Source: Sphaerisporangium perillae
GTDB taxonomy: Bacteria; Actinomycetota; Actinomycetes; Streptosporangiales; Streptosporangiaceae
DNA length: 49,163 nucleotides
Assembly (NCBI RefSeq): GCF_023276435.1
Contig: NZ_JALLPO010000052.1
Location: 13,159 to 62,321, forward strand
Direction of reading: 5' to 3'
Both the position numbers and the translations under genes were made by a program. This document shows positions 1 through 8,843 of the stretch, one piece after another; within the stretch, counting starts at the first letter, position 1, and the number at the start of each line of letters is the position of its first letter. Under the pieces are notes generated by a model. It ran no database searches, was not told the DNA's origin, and worked only from the letters and a program-made list of their open reading frames with translations.

Positions 1-69
1 CTGCGCCGCGCGGGCGGGCTGGACCCCGGGGACCCCGACATCCGCAAGGCCCTGGAGGAGGCCGGGTGA
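1..69 (+). CDS. C-terminal end of an unidentified protein (partial)
   Basis: Frame 1 is open from the first base and ends at TGA 67-69. It encodes 22 residues ending in ALEEAG. The codons have strong G/C third positions like the neighbouring genes, so this looks like the tail of a real gene that begins upstream of the window. The fragment is too short to name. It converges on the minus-strand Nudix gene that ends at 152. Confidence 0.5.
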   Translation: MRRAGGLDPGDPDIRKALEEAG

Positions 70-151
70 ACGCGGCGGGCGGCGCCGGGACCAGGCAGAC
101 CCCGGCGCCGCCCGCTCGTCCGCGTCCTCGTGCCAGAGGTACGCGCCGGCC

Positions 152-637
152 TCACTCCTGGCCTTGGCCGGGGCGGCCGGCGAGGAGGGCGATCACCTCG
201 GGGAGCGAGGCAGGCTCGATCGGCTCGGGAAGGGCCGCCAGCTCGGCTGGGGTGAACCAGTCGTGGCCGAGGTAGGTGGCCTGCTCCTCGCGGGTGAGCC
301 CGGTGGGGGCGACACCGGGGGACCCGGCGAAACGGGCCAGGTAGAACGGTTCGATCTTCACGTAGTGGACACCCAGCCAGTGGTAGTCCCGCTCCACGGG
401 AACCCACATGTCCACCACGGCGTCGCCGGGCAGGCCCGTCTCCTCGCGTAGCTCCCTGCGGGCCGCCTGCAGTGGCGTCTCGCCGGGGTCGATCCCTCCG
501 CCCGGCGGCTCCCAGAACACCACGCCGCTCACCGGGTCGCGCCAGTGCAGCAGCAGCACCCGGCCTTCGCCGTCCAGGCAGACGATCCGGGCGGCCGGGC
601 GGCCACTGGTCCCCGGCGGACGGTCATCGATCTCCAT
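152..637 (-). CDS. Nudix hydrolase
   Basis: This 161-residue protein should hydrolyse a nucleoside diphosphate linked to another moiety; the substrate cannot be read from sequence. The Nudix box is complete at about residues 47-69: G, then E53, then R61-E62-L-x-E65-E66-x-G68-L. The catalytic Glu residues that bind the metal are therefore present. ATG at 637 is chosen because the Nudix fold starts about 15 residues later (RIVCLDGEGRVLLL). The longer open frame upstream is antisense or out-of-frame to the next gene. The start lies 8 nt after the stop of the upstream minus-strand gene, so the two are probably co-transcribed. Confidence 0.88.
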   Translation of the reverse strand: MEIDDRPPGTSGRPAARIVCLDGEGRVLLLHWRDPVSGVVFWEPPGGGIDPGETPLQAARRELREETGLPGDAVVDMWVPVERDYHWLGVHYVKIEPFYLARFAGSPGVAPTGLTREEQATYLGHDWFTPAELAALPEPIEPASLPEVIALLAGRPGQGQE

Positions 638-645
638 GGGACGGG

Positions 646-1089
646 CTACGCCTCCGGCTTGCCCGGAGGTTCGGGCCGATCGGTGACGTCCGGCCCGTCG
701 AGGTCGTCCCGCCAGGTGTTGGCATTGATGATCTGCCAGAACTCGTCGGGACTGCCGGCAGCGCGCTGGACGCTCTGCTCCTGCAGCTCGGCGGCGATGG
801 CGCGCTGCTCCTCGTAGGCGCCCTTCATCGCGTCCAGCCACTCCACCGGGTCGACGCCGGCCTCCTGGGCGGACCTCATCGCCATGTCGGCGTACTGCTC
901 GGGGGTGGCGTTGAACTTCCAGCCGGTGCGCTCCATGAGGTCCTCGTCGGTGAGTTCGCCGCGCTGCCAGGCGATGGTCTCCGCGAGGTGCTCGGCCACG
1001 AACACGGCGTTGATGTAGCCGGGGAGCATGGCCGCGAGCGCGACCGCCGCGCGCTTCTCTCCCGGTGACAACTCGTCCCACTTCAGCAC
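646..1089 (-). CDS. hypothetical protein, unrecognised
   Basis: The 147-residue acidic, soluble protein has no family I recognise. It is rich in Glu, Ala and Trp, is probably helical, and has no signal peptide or membrane segment. GTG at 1089 (V-L-K-W-D-E-L) is preferred because GGAGAGGAG lies 8 nt upstream. An ATG at 1122 would give 158 residues but has an Arg-rich extension. The gene sits 8 nt before the Nudix gene and follows a 53-residue gene on the same strand, suggesting a short operon. No function can be assigned. Confidence 0.7.
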   Translation of the reverse strand: MLKWDELSPGEKRAAVALAAMLPGYINAVFVAEHLAETIAWQRGELTDEDLMERTGWKFNATPEQYADMAMRSAQEAGVDPVEWLDAMKGAYEEQRAIAAELQEQSVQRAAGSPDEFWQIINANTWRDDLDGPDVTDRPEPPGKPEA

Positions 1090-1173
1090 CCGCCGGCTCC
1101 TCTCCGCTCGTCCGGGCGCCACTGTACGCCCCGCCCTCGCGGGACGGCGGCATCACCGCCGCGATGGCGGTGA

Positions 1174-1335
1174 TCAGTCGGTGACCACGAGATCGGACAG
1201 GTCCAGGTGCCGGGACAGCTCGGTGACGTCGGTGTAGTAGGCCACGTACTCGTGGCCTCTGCGCACGCGCAGGCAAGGCTGGTTGCCGAGGACCAGCGCC
1301 TCGACCTCAAACCCTCTGCTGTCGACCCATTTCAC
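1174..1335 (-). CDS. small conserved-looking actinobacterial protein
   Basis: The predicted 53-residue protein starts M/V-K-W-V-D-S-R-G-F-E and ends DLSDLVVTD. Small proteins of this kind recur in actinomycete genomes with unknown role; that comparison is from memory. GTG at 1335 is preferred over an upstream TTG at 1374 because the compact fold-like sequence starts there, although no clear Shine-Dalgarno is visible. It is the first gene of the minus-strand run 1335-152, 84 nt ahead of the next one. Confidence 0.6.
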   Translation of the reverse strand: MKWVDSRGFEVEALVLGNQPCLRVRRGHEYVAYYTDVTELSRHLDLSDLVVTD

Positions 1336-1581
1336 GTCATAGAGGCTATGAACCCCGAGGTCAAGGGCGGGCAACAGGCGCAGACGGAATGCGTGTGTCT
1401 ACGGTCGCTCGTCCGTAATGAAGTTTTAGTCCGTTCTGTACCGCGCGGGCCCGGGCCGCCACTACACGGCTCGCGCCTCTCGCCGGTACACCTTCATCGG
1501 CGGGACCTGTGGAAGATGGGACGGCGACCGGGGGCGGGGAGCGGTAATCTGCCTCAACGCGATCGAAGAGGTGAGTGGCCG

Positions 1582-2430
1582 GTGAGCTCCGAATATGTGC
1601 TGACGCTGTCGTGTCCCGACAGGCCCGGCGTGGTCGCGGCCGTCTCCGGGCTGCTGGCCTCGCACGGGTGCAACATCACCGAAAGCCAGCAGTTCGGCGA
1701 CCGGTCCGCCGGGCGCTTCTTCATGCGCGTCCAGTTCACCTCGGCCCTCGCCGAGCAGGAGCTGCGAGCGGCCTTCGCCGCCCTCGCGCCCGAGCTCGCC
1801 ATGGAGTTCCGGCTCCACGACCGCGCCGTCAAGCCGCGGGTGCTGGTGATGGTGAGCAGGCTCGGCCACTGCCTGAACGACCTGCTCTACCGCGTGCGCT
1901 CCGGGCTGCTCGACATCGAGATCGTCGCCGTGGTGTCCAACCACCCCGACCTGCGGCCGCTCACCCAGTCGTACGGCATCGACTACCACCACCTGCCGGT
2001 GACCCCGGAGACCAAGCAGCGCCAGGAGGCCGAGGTCCTCACGCTGGTGGACCACTACCGTGCCGAGCTGGTCGTGCTGGCCCGCTACATGCAGGTGCTC
2101 TCGGAAGATCTCTGCGCCAAGCTGTCCGGCAAGGTGATCAACATCCACCACTCGTTCCTGCCGTCCTTCAAGGGCGCCAAGCCCTACCACCAGGCGCACT
2201 CGCGCGGCGTGAAGCTCATCGGCGCGACCGCCCACTACGTGACGGCCGACCTCGACGAGGGCCCGATCATCGAGCAGGAGGTCGCCCGCGTGAACCACAC
2301 CCACTCGCCCGACGATCTGGCCGCCATGGGCCGCGACGTCGAATGCCTGGCGCTCGCCCGGGCCGTGCGCTGGCACGCCGAGCAGCGGGTGCTGCTCGAC
2401 GGCCACAAGACGATCGTCTTCCCCCGCTAG
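1582..2430 (+). CDS. purU: formyltetrahydrofolate deformylase
   Basis: The enzyme hydrolyses 10-formyl-THF to formate and THF, balancing one-carbon pools for purine synthesis in the cytoplasm. The 282 residues match the usual PurU length of about 280-290. An N-terminal ACT domain (about 5-80, CPDRPGVVAAVSGLL) is followed by a formyltransferase domain (about 85-270). The catalytic set is visible as N187-x-H189 in INIHHSFLP and D225 in DLDEGPI. GTG at 1582 is the start that leaves a standard ACT domain, and GAAGAGGTGAG lies just upstream. The gene is monocistronic and converges on the oligopeptidase, with only 15 nt between stops. Confidence 0.95.
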   Translation: MSSEYVLTLSCPDRPGVVAAVSGLLASHGCNITESQQFGDRSAGRFFMRVQFTSALAEQELRAAFAALAPELAMEFRLHDRAVKPRVLVMVSRLGHCLNDLLYRVRSGLLDIEIVAVVSNHPDLRPLTQSYGIDYHHLPVTPETKQRQEAEVLTLVDHYRAELVVLARYMQVLSEDLCAKLSGKVINIHHSFLPSFKGAKPYHQAHSRGVKLIGATAHYVTADLDEGPIIEQEVARVNHTHSPDDLAAMGRDVECLALARAVRWHAEQRVLLDGHKTIVFPR

Positions 2431-2445
2431 CCGGGGGCGGACGCC

Positions 2446-4518
2446 TCAGCCGGCGAGGCCGGTGTGCCGGGCCAGGAAGGCGAGCTGGTCGGCGAGGAGC
2501 TCCACCGAGCGGCTGACGGCGCGGGCTCCGTGCCCCACCTCGGCCTCGTTGCGCAGCAGGATGGGCCGGTCGTCGGCCGCCTGGCCGTGCTGGAGCGCGG
2601 CGCACATCTTCCAGGCGTGCAGCGGATGCACGCGGGTGTCGGAGCCGAAGACCATGAACAGCGTCGCCGGGTAGCGGACCCCCTCGCGGACGTGGTGGTA
2701 GGGGGAGTACTCCCACAGCCAGGCGAACTCCTCCGGGTCGTCCGCCGAACCGTACTCGACGTTCCACGTCGCGCCGAGACCGAACTTCTCGTACCGCACC
2801 ATGTCGAGCAGCGGGGCCGAGCAGGCGACCGCCGCGTACAGCTCGGGGCGCTGGGTGAGCGCGGCTCCGACCAGCAGGCCGCCGTTGGACCCGCCGGAGA
2901 TCGCCAGCTGGTCGGAGGTGGTGACCCCGGTGGAGATCAGATGCTCGGCGGCGGCGTGCAGGTCGTCGAAGACGTTCTGCTTGCGGCCCAGCATGCCGGC
3001 GCGGTGCCACTCCTCACCCTGCTCGCCGCCGCCCCGCAGCTGCGCGACCGCGTAGACGCCGCCGGCCTCCACCCACGACAGGGTCGAGGCGGAGAACCCG
3101 GGGGTCAAGGACACGCCGAAGCCGCCGTAGCCGTACAGGATCGTCGGCCGGGGGCCGGTGCCGGGCCTGGAGACCACGATCATGTGGACCTCCGTGCCGT
3201 CAGCGGAGCGGTAGACCACCTGCTCGGTGTTCACCTCGGGCACCTCCACGGCGCCGGGTGAGGCGGCCCACAGCGTGGTCTCGCCGGTGCGGGCGTCGTA
3301 GCGCTGGATGCTCGGCGGGGTGGTGTTGTCGGTGTAGCCGAACCACGCCTCGTAGCCGCCTTCCGGCCGCTCGGTGATGCCGCCGATCGTGCCCAGGCCG
3401 GGGGTGGGCACCTCGCCGACCTTCTCCCCAGTGGCCAGGTCGTGCACGGAGATCTCGCTGATGGCGTGCCGCGTCCAGCCGACGAGCATCACCGGACGCT
3501 CCAGATCGTCGAGGATCGCGAAGTCCGTCAGCACCGCCTCGGGGTCCTCTGGGATGAGGTCGCGCCAGCTCGCGTACTCCGGATGGTCCGGCGAGGTCAC
3601 GCAGACGCGGCAGCGGGGAGCGTCGCGGTCGGTGTAGACGTACAGGCGCCCGTCACGGCCGAACAGCACGCCGCTCTGCGCGTCGACACCCTCCTGGACG
3701 GAGATCAGCCGCGGCGCGTCGAGGGGGGAGGCGGACAGGTCCGCCATCCACAGGTCGTTGCGCGGAGCCGTGCCCCGCGAGGCCGAGATGGAGAGCCACC
3801 GGCCGTCCTTGGAGACCGAGACGCCGTAGTAGTTGGTCTTCTCCAGCCCCTCGCCGAAGATCATGGTGTCCTGCTCGGTGGGCGTGCCGAGGCGGTGCAG
3901 GTAGACGCGGCGGTGATACTGCTCCTCGCCCGCGGGAACGTCGCCGGGCGCGAGCCTGCGCACGTAGTAGAAGGCCTCGCCCCCGGGCAGCCACGCGATG
4001 GGGGAGTAGCGGCACCGGTCGATCGGCCCGTCGAGCCGCTCGCCGGTGACGACGTCGATCACATAGAGCTGGGACTCCTCGTCGCCGCCGACCGAGATCT
4101 GGTAGGCCAGCCGCCGGCCCTCCTTGTCGGGCTGCCAGGAGTCGATCGTGGTCAGGCCGGACGGGTCGAGGGCCATGGGGTCGAGCAGCGCCTGCTCGGT
4201 CTCGTCGGGGCCGACCGTGTAGAGCACGGCGTGCTCCTGCTCGGGGGTGCGGCGCATGAAGAAGTGCCGGTCCCCGCGCCACGCCGGAGCGCCGACGGTG
4301 CCCGAGCGCACCAACTCGGAGATGCGGTCGCGGAAGGCGTCCCGCCTCGGTGACGCGGCCATCGCCTTGCTGAACAGCTCGCCCTGCGCGTCGAGCCATT
4401 CCTTGGCCTCGGGCTGGTCCGGGTCCTCCAGCCAGCGGTACGGGTCGGGCACCGGCGTGCCGTGGTAGTCGTCCACCACGTCGTCACGGCGTGCGTTCGG
4501 ATAAGGCTCTCGCGTCAT
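2446..4518 (-). CDS. prolyl oligopeptidase family serine peptidase (S9A)
   Basis: A 690-residue cytosolic S9A peptidase that should cleave short peptides after proline. The N-terminal stretch YHGTPVPDPYRWLED is the family hallmark and is followed by a beta-propeller region. The C-terminal alpha/beta hydrolase carries the triad S544 (GGSNGG), D627 (GSDTRVHP) and H663 (VGHGAR). All three are in the expected order and the length is normal for prolyl oligopeptidases. ATG at 4518 (MTREPYPNAR) is chosen because it immediately precedes the conserved N-terminus; the longer frame to 4629 adds unlike sequence. No signal peptide is seen. Confidence 0.94.
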   Translation of the reverse strand: MTREPYPNARRDDVVDDYHGTPVPDPYRWLEDPDQPEAKEWLDAQGELFSKAMAASPRRDAFRDRISELVRSGTVGAPAWRGDRHFFMRRTPEQEHAVLYTVGPDETEQALLDPMALDPSGLTTIDSWQPDKEGRRLAYQISVGGDEESQLYVIDVVTGERLDGPIDRCRYSPIAWLPGGEAFYYVRRLAPGDVPAGEEQYHRRVYLHRLGTPTEQDTMIFGEGLEKTNYYGVSVSKDGRWLSISASRGTAPRNDLWMADLSASPLDAPRLISVQEGVDAQSGVLFGRDGRLYVYTDRDAPRCRVCVTSPDHPEYASWRDLIPEDPEAVLTDFAILDDLERPVMLVGWTRHAISEISVHDLATGEKVGEVPTPGLGTIGGITERPEGGYEAWFGYTDNTTPPSIQRYDARTGETTLWAASPGAVEVPEVNTEQVVYRSADGTEVHMIVVSRPGTGPRPTILYGYGGFGVSLTPGFSASTLSWVEAGGVYAVAQLRGGGEQGEEWHRAGMLGRKQNVFDDLHAAAEHLISTGVTTSDQLAISGGSNGGLLVGAALTQRPELYAAVACSAPLLDMVRYEKFGLGATWNVEYGSADDPEEFAWLWEYSPYHHVREGVRYPATLFMVFGSDTRVHPLHAWKMCAALQHGQAADDRPILLRNEAEVGHGARAVSRSVELLADQLAFLARHTGLAG

Positions 4519-4885
4519 GGAGATGAGCCTATGACACTCCGTTACCCCGACGTGGAACATCGTTTTCCGGTGCACTTCGCCGGGAGCGGACAGGGAGCTG
4601 ATCAAGCGATCAGAGTGATCTTTCCCCAATAGGTTTGCTTAGCGGGGTGAACCGGACATAAACCGGAAGGCGGGGTCTGGAAGACACGACCGTTAATTGG
4701 GGTGGCGGGAGAGTCGACCGAGAGGCCACACTTGCTGAAGGGCGGTGCCGTGGAACCCATCCGCTGGGCCGTCCGGCGGAGGTGCACGTGACGGAAGCAT
4801 CCGGGGCTCAAGACGACGGGCCGCAAGCCGGGGTGTGCCACGGCACATCCCTGATGAGCACGTGCGCAGCGGAAAGGGCCCGCTG
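4519..4885. other. intergenic region with possible structured leader before the HNH gene
   Basis: This is 367 nt between the divergent peptidase and HNH genes. It contains a 9-bp inverted pair, GTGCCGTGG at 4745-4753 and CCACGGCAC at 4838-4846. These enclose smaller hairpins such as CCCAtccgcTGGG, and the whole lies 40 nt upstream of the HNH start. It could be a structured 5' leader. I do not recognise a known riboswitch class in it. The short repeat CCGGACATAAACCGG at about 4652-4666 is another possible hairpin. Confidence 0.4.
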
Positions 4886-5395
4886 ATGCGCCAGGTGCTG
4901 CTGCTGAACGCCACTTTTGAACCGCTCACCACGCTCAACCTGCATCGAGCCGTCGTGCTGGTGATCAGGGAGAAGGCGGACGTCGTCCATCGTGACGGCC
5001 GGGGCGCGGTCCTGCGCTCGGCCTCGCGTACGGTCGACGTGCCGTCGGTCATCCGGCTCAGGCGTTATGTCCGCATTCCCTACCGCTCGCGCATCCCGCT
5101 GACCCGCGCCGCGCTCATGCGAAGGGACGACTACCGCTGCGCCTACTGCGGCCAGCGGGCGGAGACCATCGACCACGTGCTCCCGCGCTCCCGCGGCGGG
5201 CTGCACACCTGGGAGAACTGCGTCGCCTCCTGCATGCCGTGCAACCACCGCAAGGCCGACCGGCTGCTGGAGGAGATCGGCTGGACGCTGCGCGTCGCGC
5301 CCGTCGTGCCCCGAGGCGTCCACTGGCGCCTCATCGGCGCCCAGCTCGACGGCGACCCCCAATGGGCTCCCTACCTGGCCGAAACCGCGGCCTGA
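4886..5395 (+). CDS. HNH endonuclease family protein
   Basis: The 169-residue protein starts MRQVLLLNATFEPL, the typical N-terminus of a widespread actinobacterial and cyanobacterial HNH family. The HNH zinc-binding ββα-metal motif is clear: CAYCG, then TIDHVLPRSRGG with the DH pair, then ENCVASCMPCNHRK. Two CxxC pairs should bind structural zinc, and the DH His is the predicted general base. ATG at 4886 follows AAAGGG at 10-14 nt. A longer frame from 4745 exists but its extra residues are low in complexity. The in vivo target of this single-copy family is not established; no methyltransferase partner is adjacent, so it is unlikely to be half of a restriction system. Confidence 0.88.
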   Translation: MRQVLLLNATFEPLTTLNLHRAVVLVIREKADVVHRDGRGAVLRSASRTVDVPSVIRLRRYVRIPYRSRIPLTRAALMRRDDYRCAYCGQRAETIDHVLPRSRGGLHTWENCVASCMPCNHRKADRLLEEIGWTLRVAPVVPRGVHWRLIGAQLDGDPQWAPYLAETAA

Positions 5396-5593
5396 GCCGC
5401 GAGTCTCCGGCGCTGGCAGGGGTGTCCTCCGCCGGTCCGAGGCGGCGACGCCGGGGCAGGTGAGGACGTACCGCGCGCCGTCCGCCTGGCGACGGGGCCA
5501 GGCGGTGCCGCGCGGCCTTCACCGGCTAACCCGCCGTGTGGGCGGGCTGCGGCTCGACCCCAGCGCCCCTGGAACGGCGACGGCGACGCCATT

Positions 5594-5629
5594 GCCGGTG
5601 CGGGAGCCCCATGCGGCTCCGGCACCGGC
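5594..5629 (+). terminator. hairpin terminator after the HNH gene
   Basis: A 15-nt inverted repeat (5594-5608 and 5615-5629) has one mismatch and a 6-nt loop CCATGC. The stem is G/C rich. There is no long T run, which is usual in actinomycetes. It lies between the HNH stop and the FmdB-like gene, so it probably ends the HNH transcript. Confidence 0.65.
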
Positions 5630-5665
5630 TCCTTATGACGCCTGAAATCGTCGTACTCTTATGGC

Positions 5666-5881
5666 ATGCCGCGTTACGACTACCGCTGCCGCTCCTGCGG
5701 ATCGACCTTCGAGCTGTCTCGGCCCATGTCCGCTTCGGGAGACGCCGCGGTGTGTCCTGCGGGCCACGACGACACGGTGAAGCTGCTCTCCACGGTCGCC
5801 GTCACCGGCGGTGCCTCGGCGCCACGCCCCACCGGCGGCGCCGGCGGGGGCGGTTGCTGCGGCGGCGGTTGCTGCGGCTGA
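5666..5881 (+). CDS. FmdB-family zinc ribbon protein
   Basis: A 71-residue protein beginning MPRYDYRCRSCGSTFELSRPM. The N-terminal CxxC and the later single C (VCPAGH) define the FmdB/regulatory zinc-ribbon family, which is named from the formamidase-linked gene but has no proven general function. The tail is unusual in its Gly-Cys repeats (GGGGCCGGGCCG), which are common in actinobacterial members and could bind metal. ATG at 5666 is the only start that keeps the Y-x-C-x-x-C signature at the N-terminus. It stands alone between a terminator and a tandem-repeat region. Confidence 0.85.
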   Translation: MPRYDYRCRSCGSTFELSRPMSASGDAAVCPAGHDDTVKLLSTVAVTGGASAPRPTGGAGGGGCCGGGCCG

Positions 5882-5885
5882 CCCA

Positions 5886-5983
5886 AGCACGACCCGAATC
5901 GCCTGAGCCCAGCACGACCCGAATCGCCTGAGCTCCGCACCCACCTGAATCGGCTGACCTCGCACGACCCGAATACGGTCACG
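5886..5983. repeat. four imperfect ~25-bp tandem repeats
   Basis: Units start at 5886, 5911, 5937 and 5962. The first two are nearly identical and share GCACGACCCGAATCGCCTGAG; the third and fourth are diverged, with CACCTGAATCGGCTGA and CACGACCCGAATACGGT. Units are contiguous with no spacers, so this is not a CRISPR array. It lies just after the FmdB-like stop in non-coding DNA. Confidence 0.8.
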
Positions 5984-6104
5984 CGACGCTTCGCCGCATT
6001 GCCCGCCGTACGGCGGCGCCGGCTTCGCCGTACCTCTCTCCCGCCATCACGGGTGTGGCTTTGCTCGCTCGTGTGGGGCTGGGCGTGTTTGGTCGGGGAC
6101 GGGG

Positions 6105-6632
6105 CTAGGCGGGGCGGCGGTTGGGCAGGGGGATGAGGGGGCGGGGGGTGTGTCGTTCGGGGGCCTTGCGGCGCTGGAAGGGGAGGTAGCGCTCGGCGCG
6201 ATGCGGGCGGGCGGGGACCAGGGTCGGTTCCACAGCGACGATGCGGTCGAAGCGGAACGCGCGTATGCCGACCTTCGTGCGGCACCACCCCACCAGATAC
6301 CAATGCTCACGGTGGACGAGGCAGGTGACCGGCTCGACGTCACGGGAGGTCACCCGGCCGCCGGCGTCACGGTAGTGGAGCCGCACCACCTGACGGCCGG
6401 TCACGGCACCCGCGATCGTGCGAGCGCGCCGGGCGACGTCGGGAGGCAGCGGCGTGGTCAGCGTTTCGAGGGTCGTCGCGACGACGTCGTCGTCGAGGTC
6501 GAGATGGTCGAACACGGCGCGCAGACCACGGCGGGCGGTCAGCGCTTGGGGACCCTCGCCGAGATGGGCGAGGGACAGGGCGAGGGCGGCGATCTCGGCG
6601 GTCGTCAGGAGCGGCGTGGTGACGTTGGCCAT
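6105..6632 (-). CDS. WYL-domain protein lacking the usual N-terminal HTH
   Basis: The 175-residue product resembles the middle and C-terminal part of YafY-type regulators. A helical linker (TTAEIAALALSLAHLG) leads into the WYL fold with GRQVVRLHYRDAGG, HREHWYLVGWCR and IRAFRFDRI. Full-length relatives are about 310-330 residues with an N-terminal winged helix; that part is absent here. ATG at 6632 is the only reasonable start, and the DNA upstream does not encode an HTH in this frame. It may be a truncated relic or a stand-alone ligand-sensing WYL protein. WYL domains bind nucleic acid or ligands and often regulate stress or phage-defence genes. Confidence 0.72.
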   Translation of the reverse strand: MANVTTPLLTTAEIAALALSLAHLGEGPQALTARRGLRAVFDHLDLDDDVVATTLETLTTPLPPDVARRARTIAGAVTGRQVVRLHYRDAGGRVTSRDVEPVTCLVHREHWYLVGWCRTKVGIRAFRFDRIVAVEPTLVPARPHRAERYLPFQRRKAPERHTPRPLIPLPNRRPA

Positions 6633-6710
6633 ACATTGACACTACCGCCGAGCACCGACATTTTTCGAACACCAGATCATGAAATGGCCATCTCGAAGGC
6701 GACTATTCTT

Positions 6711-6838
6711 TACCTTCGAGTGACAGCCGACTCCCCAAGAAGGTAGAGCAGGGCGAGCGCCCTGATGTTCTCAACCTTCGGATGACAGCCGGCTTCCTAG
6801 GGAGGCAGGGAAGGGCGACACCCCTCGGGAGGCGCCGG
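6711..6838. repeat. two imperfect ~60-bp direct repeats
   Basis: The segment starting ACCTTCGAGTGACAGCCGAC near 6713 is echoed by ACCTTCGGATGACAGCCGGC near 6774. Further matching words (AGGTAGAGCAGGGCGA against AGGCAGGGAAGGGCGA) follow at the same spacing. The repeats lie between the WYL gene and the end of ilvD. No protein is encoded in a consistent frame. Confidence 0.6.
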
Positions 6839-8680
6839 TTAGTGGGGGGAGAGTTGGGACAGGTCGCGGGAGGCGCCGGTGGAGGCGGAGGTGGTCAGCG
6901 CGGCGTAGGCCTGCAGGGCGGCGCTCACCGGACGGTCGCGGTCGCGCGGGCGGTAGCGGCCGAGGTCGGCCAGCAGCCGCTCGCGGCGCGCGGCGAGATC
7001 GGCCTCGGACACCCTGAGCTCGATGCTGCGCCCCGGGATGTCGATCTCGATCAGGTCGCCGCTCTCGACCAGGGCGATGATGCCGCCCTCGGCGGCCTCA
7101 GGGGAGGCGTGCCCGATGGACAGGCCGGACGTGCCTCCGGAGAAGCGCCCGTCGGTGATCAGCGCGCACGCCTTGCCGAGGCCCTTGCCCTTGAGGAAGC
7201 TCGTCGGGTAGAGCATCTCCTGCATGCCGGGACCGCCCTTGGGCCCCTCGTAGCGGATGACCACGACGTCGCCGGCCTTGACCTTGTTGCCGAGGATGCC
7301 CTCGGAGGCATCCTCCTGCGACTCGAACACCACGGCGGGGCCGCTGAACTTCCAGATCGACTCGTCGACGCCGGCCGTCTTGACGATGGCGCCCTCGGGC
7401 GCGAGGTTGCCGTAGAGCACCGCGAGACCGCCGTCGCGGGTGTAAGCGTGCTCGAGGTCGCGGATGCAGCCTTCGGCGCGGTCGAGGTCGAGGGACTCCC
7501 ACTGGGCGTTCTGGGAGTACGCCTTCACGGTGCGGACGTTGCCGGGGGCGGCGTGCCAGAGCTCCAGCGCCTCCTGCTTGACGCCGGGCGACATCGGGTC
7601 CCAGGCCTCGAGGAATTCGGTGAGGGAGGCCGCGTGGACGCTGTGGGTGTCGCGGTGGAGCAGGCCCGCGCGGTCGAGCTCGCCGAGGATGGCCGGGATG
7701 CCTCCCGCTCGGTGGACGTCCTCCACGTGGTACTTCGCGGTGGCGGGCGCGACCTTGCACAGGCACGGCACCCGCAGCGACAGCTCGTTGATCTCCTTCA
7801 GGCCGAAGTCGACGCCGCCCTCCCGCGCGGCCGCGAGCAGGTGGAGGATCGTGTTGGTGGAGCCGCCCATGGCCACGTCGAGGGCCATGGCGTTCTCGAA
7901 GGCGTCGCGGGTGGCGATGTTGCGGGGCAGCACCGAGGCGTCGTCATCCTCGTAGTAGCGCTTGGTGATCTCGACGACCTGGCGCCCTGCCTGCTCGAAC
8001 AGCGCCTTGCGGGCCTTGTGGGTGGCGAGCGTGGTGCCGTTGCCGGGGAGCGCCAGGCCGATGGCCTCGGTGAGGCAGTTCATCGAGTTGGCGGTGAACA
8101 TGCCGCTGCACGAGCCGCAGGTCGGGCAGGCGTTCTCCTCCATCTCGAGCAGCTCGGCGTCGGAGACGCTGTCGTCCGCCGCGGCGATCATCGGGTCGAT
8201 CAGGTCGAGCTTGCGGCCCAGGGTCTTGCCGGCCTCCATGGGGCCGCCTGAGACGAAGACGGTGGGGATGTTCAGCCGCAGCGCGGCGAGCAGCATGCCC
8301 GGCGTGATCTTGTCGCAGTTGGAGACGCAGACCAGCGCGTCGGCGCAGTGGGCGTTGACCATGTACTCGACGGCGTCGGCGATCAGTTCGCGGGAGGGCA
8401 GCGAGTAGAGCATGCCGCCGTGGCCCATCGCGATGCCGTCGTCGACGGCGATGGTGTTGAACTCGCGCGGGATGGCGCCCGCCTCGCGGACGCCGGCCGC
8501 CACCACCTCGGCCACTTCGCGCAGGTGGACATGGCCAGGAACGAACTGGGTGAAGCTGTTGGCCACCGCGATGATCGGCTTGCCGAGGTCTCCACCGGCT
8601 ACACCCGTGGCCCGGAGCAGGGCACGCGCGCCTGCCATGTTCCTGCCGTGAGTGACCGTTCGAGATCTGAGGGCCGGCAT
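6839..8680 (-). CDS. ilvD: dihydroxy-acid dehydratase
   Basis: IlvD dehydrates dihydroxy-isovalerate and dihydroxy-methylvalerate in valine and isoleucine synthesis. The 613 residues match the standard length. Fe-S and metal ligand motifs are visible: C122 in NCDKITPGM and C185-P-T-C188-G-S-C191. The C-terminal [14 protein letters not shown] is the other family signature. ATG at 8680 ([14 protein letters not shown]) is chosen because GGGAG sits about 8 nt upstream; the longer frame to 8716 has no such site. No other ilv genes are adjacent, and it stands between a strong terminator hairpin and the repeat region. Confidence 0.96.
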   Translation of the reverse strand: MPALRSRTVTHGRNMAGARALLRATGVAGGDLGKPIIAVANSFTQFVPGHVHLREVAEVVAAGVREAGAIPREFNTIAVDDGIAMGHGGMLYSLPSRELIADAVEYMVNAHCADALVCVSNCDKITPGMLLAALRLNIPTVFVSGGPMEAGKTLGRKLDLIDPMIAAADDSVSDAELLEMEENACPTCGSCSGMFTANSMNCLTEAIGLALPGNGTTLATHKARKALFEQAGRQVVEITKRYYEDDDASVLPRNIATRDAFENAMALDVAMGGSTNTILHLLAAAREGGVDFGLKEINELSLRVPCLCKVAPATAKYHVEDVHRAGGIPAILGELDRAGLLHRDTHSVHAASLTEFLEAWDPMSPGVKQEALELWHAAPGNVRTVKAYSQNAQWESLDLDRAEGCIRDLEHAYTRDGGLAVLYGNLAPEGAIVKTAGVDESIWKFSGPAVVFESQEDASEGILGNKVKAGDVVVIRYEGPKGGPGMQEMLYPTSFLKGKGLGKACALITDGRFSGGTSGLSIGHASPEAAEGGIIALVESGDLIEIDIPGRSIELRVSEADLAARRERLLADLGRYRPRDRDRPVSAALQAYAALTTSASTGASRDLSQLSPH

Positions 8681-8777
8681 GACCGTTCTCCCATCCGATG
8701 ACTGCTGAGTCTTCAAATGGTACGGCCACCGCTCGCTTGACGAGACCCGCCGTCCACAGCTTGGACAGCGAACAAGA

Positions 8778-8830
8778 TCCTTCGGGATTCCCGGGGGCAG
8801 TGGTGGAACAGGGACGGGAATCCCGAAGGA
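8778..8830 (-). terminator. perfect 16-bp hairpin between the NERD gene and ilvD
   Basis: TCCTTCGGGATTCCCG at 8778-8793 is exactly complementary to CGGGAATCCCGAAGGA at 8815-8830, with a 21-nt loop. It lies just downstream of the NERD gene stop on the minus strand and about 100 nt before ilvD, so it most likely terminates the NERD transcript and insulates ilvD. Confidence 0.75.
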
Positions 8831-8843
8831 CCTTCTCGGACGG

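Noticed and set aside
4851..4885. CTGATGAG followed by GGAAA, resembling a hammerhead ribozyme core
   Set aside because: The closing stem II would need GAAA directly after it; here an extra G intervenes and no stems I and III can be formed. The GGAAAGGG is better explained as the HNH ribosome-binding site.
5886..5983. CRISPR array
   Set aside because: The ~25-bp units are contiguous without spacers and there are no cas genes in the window.
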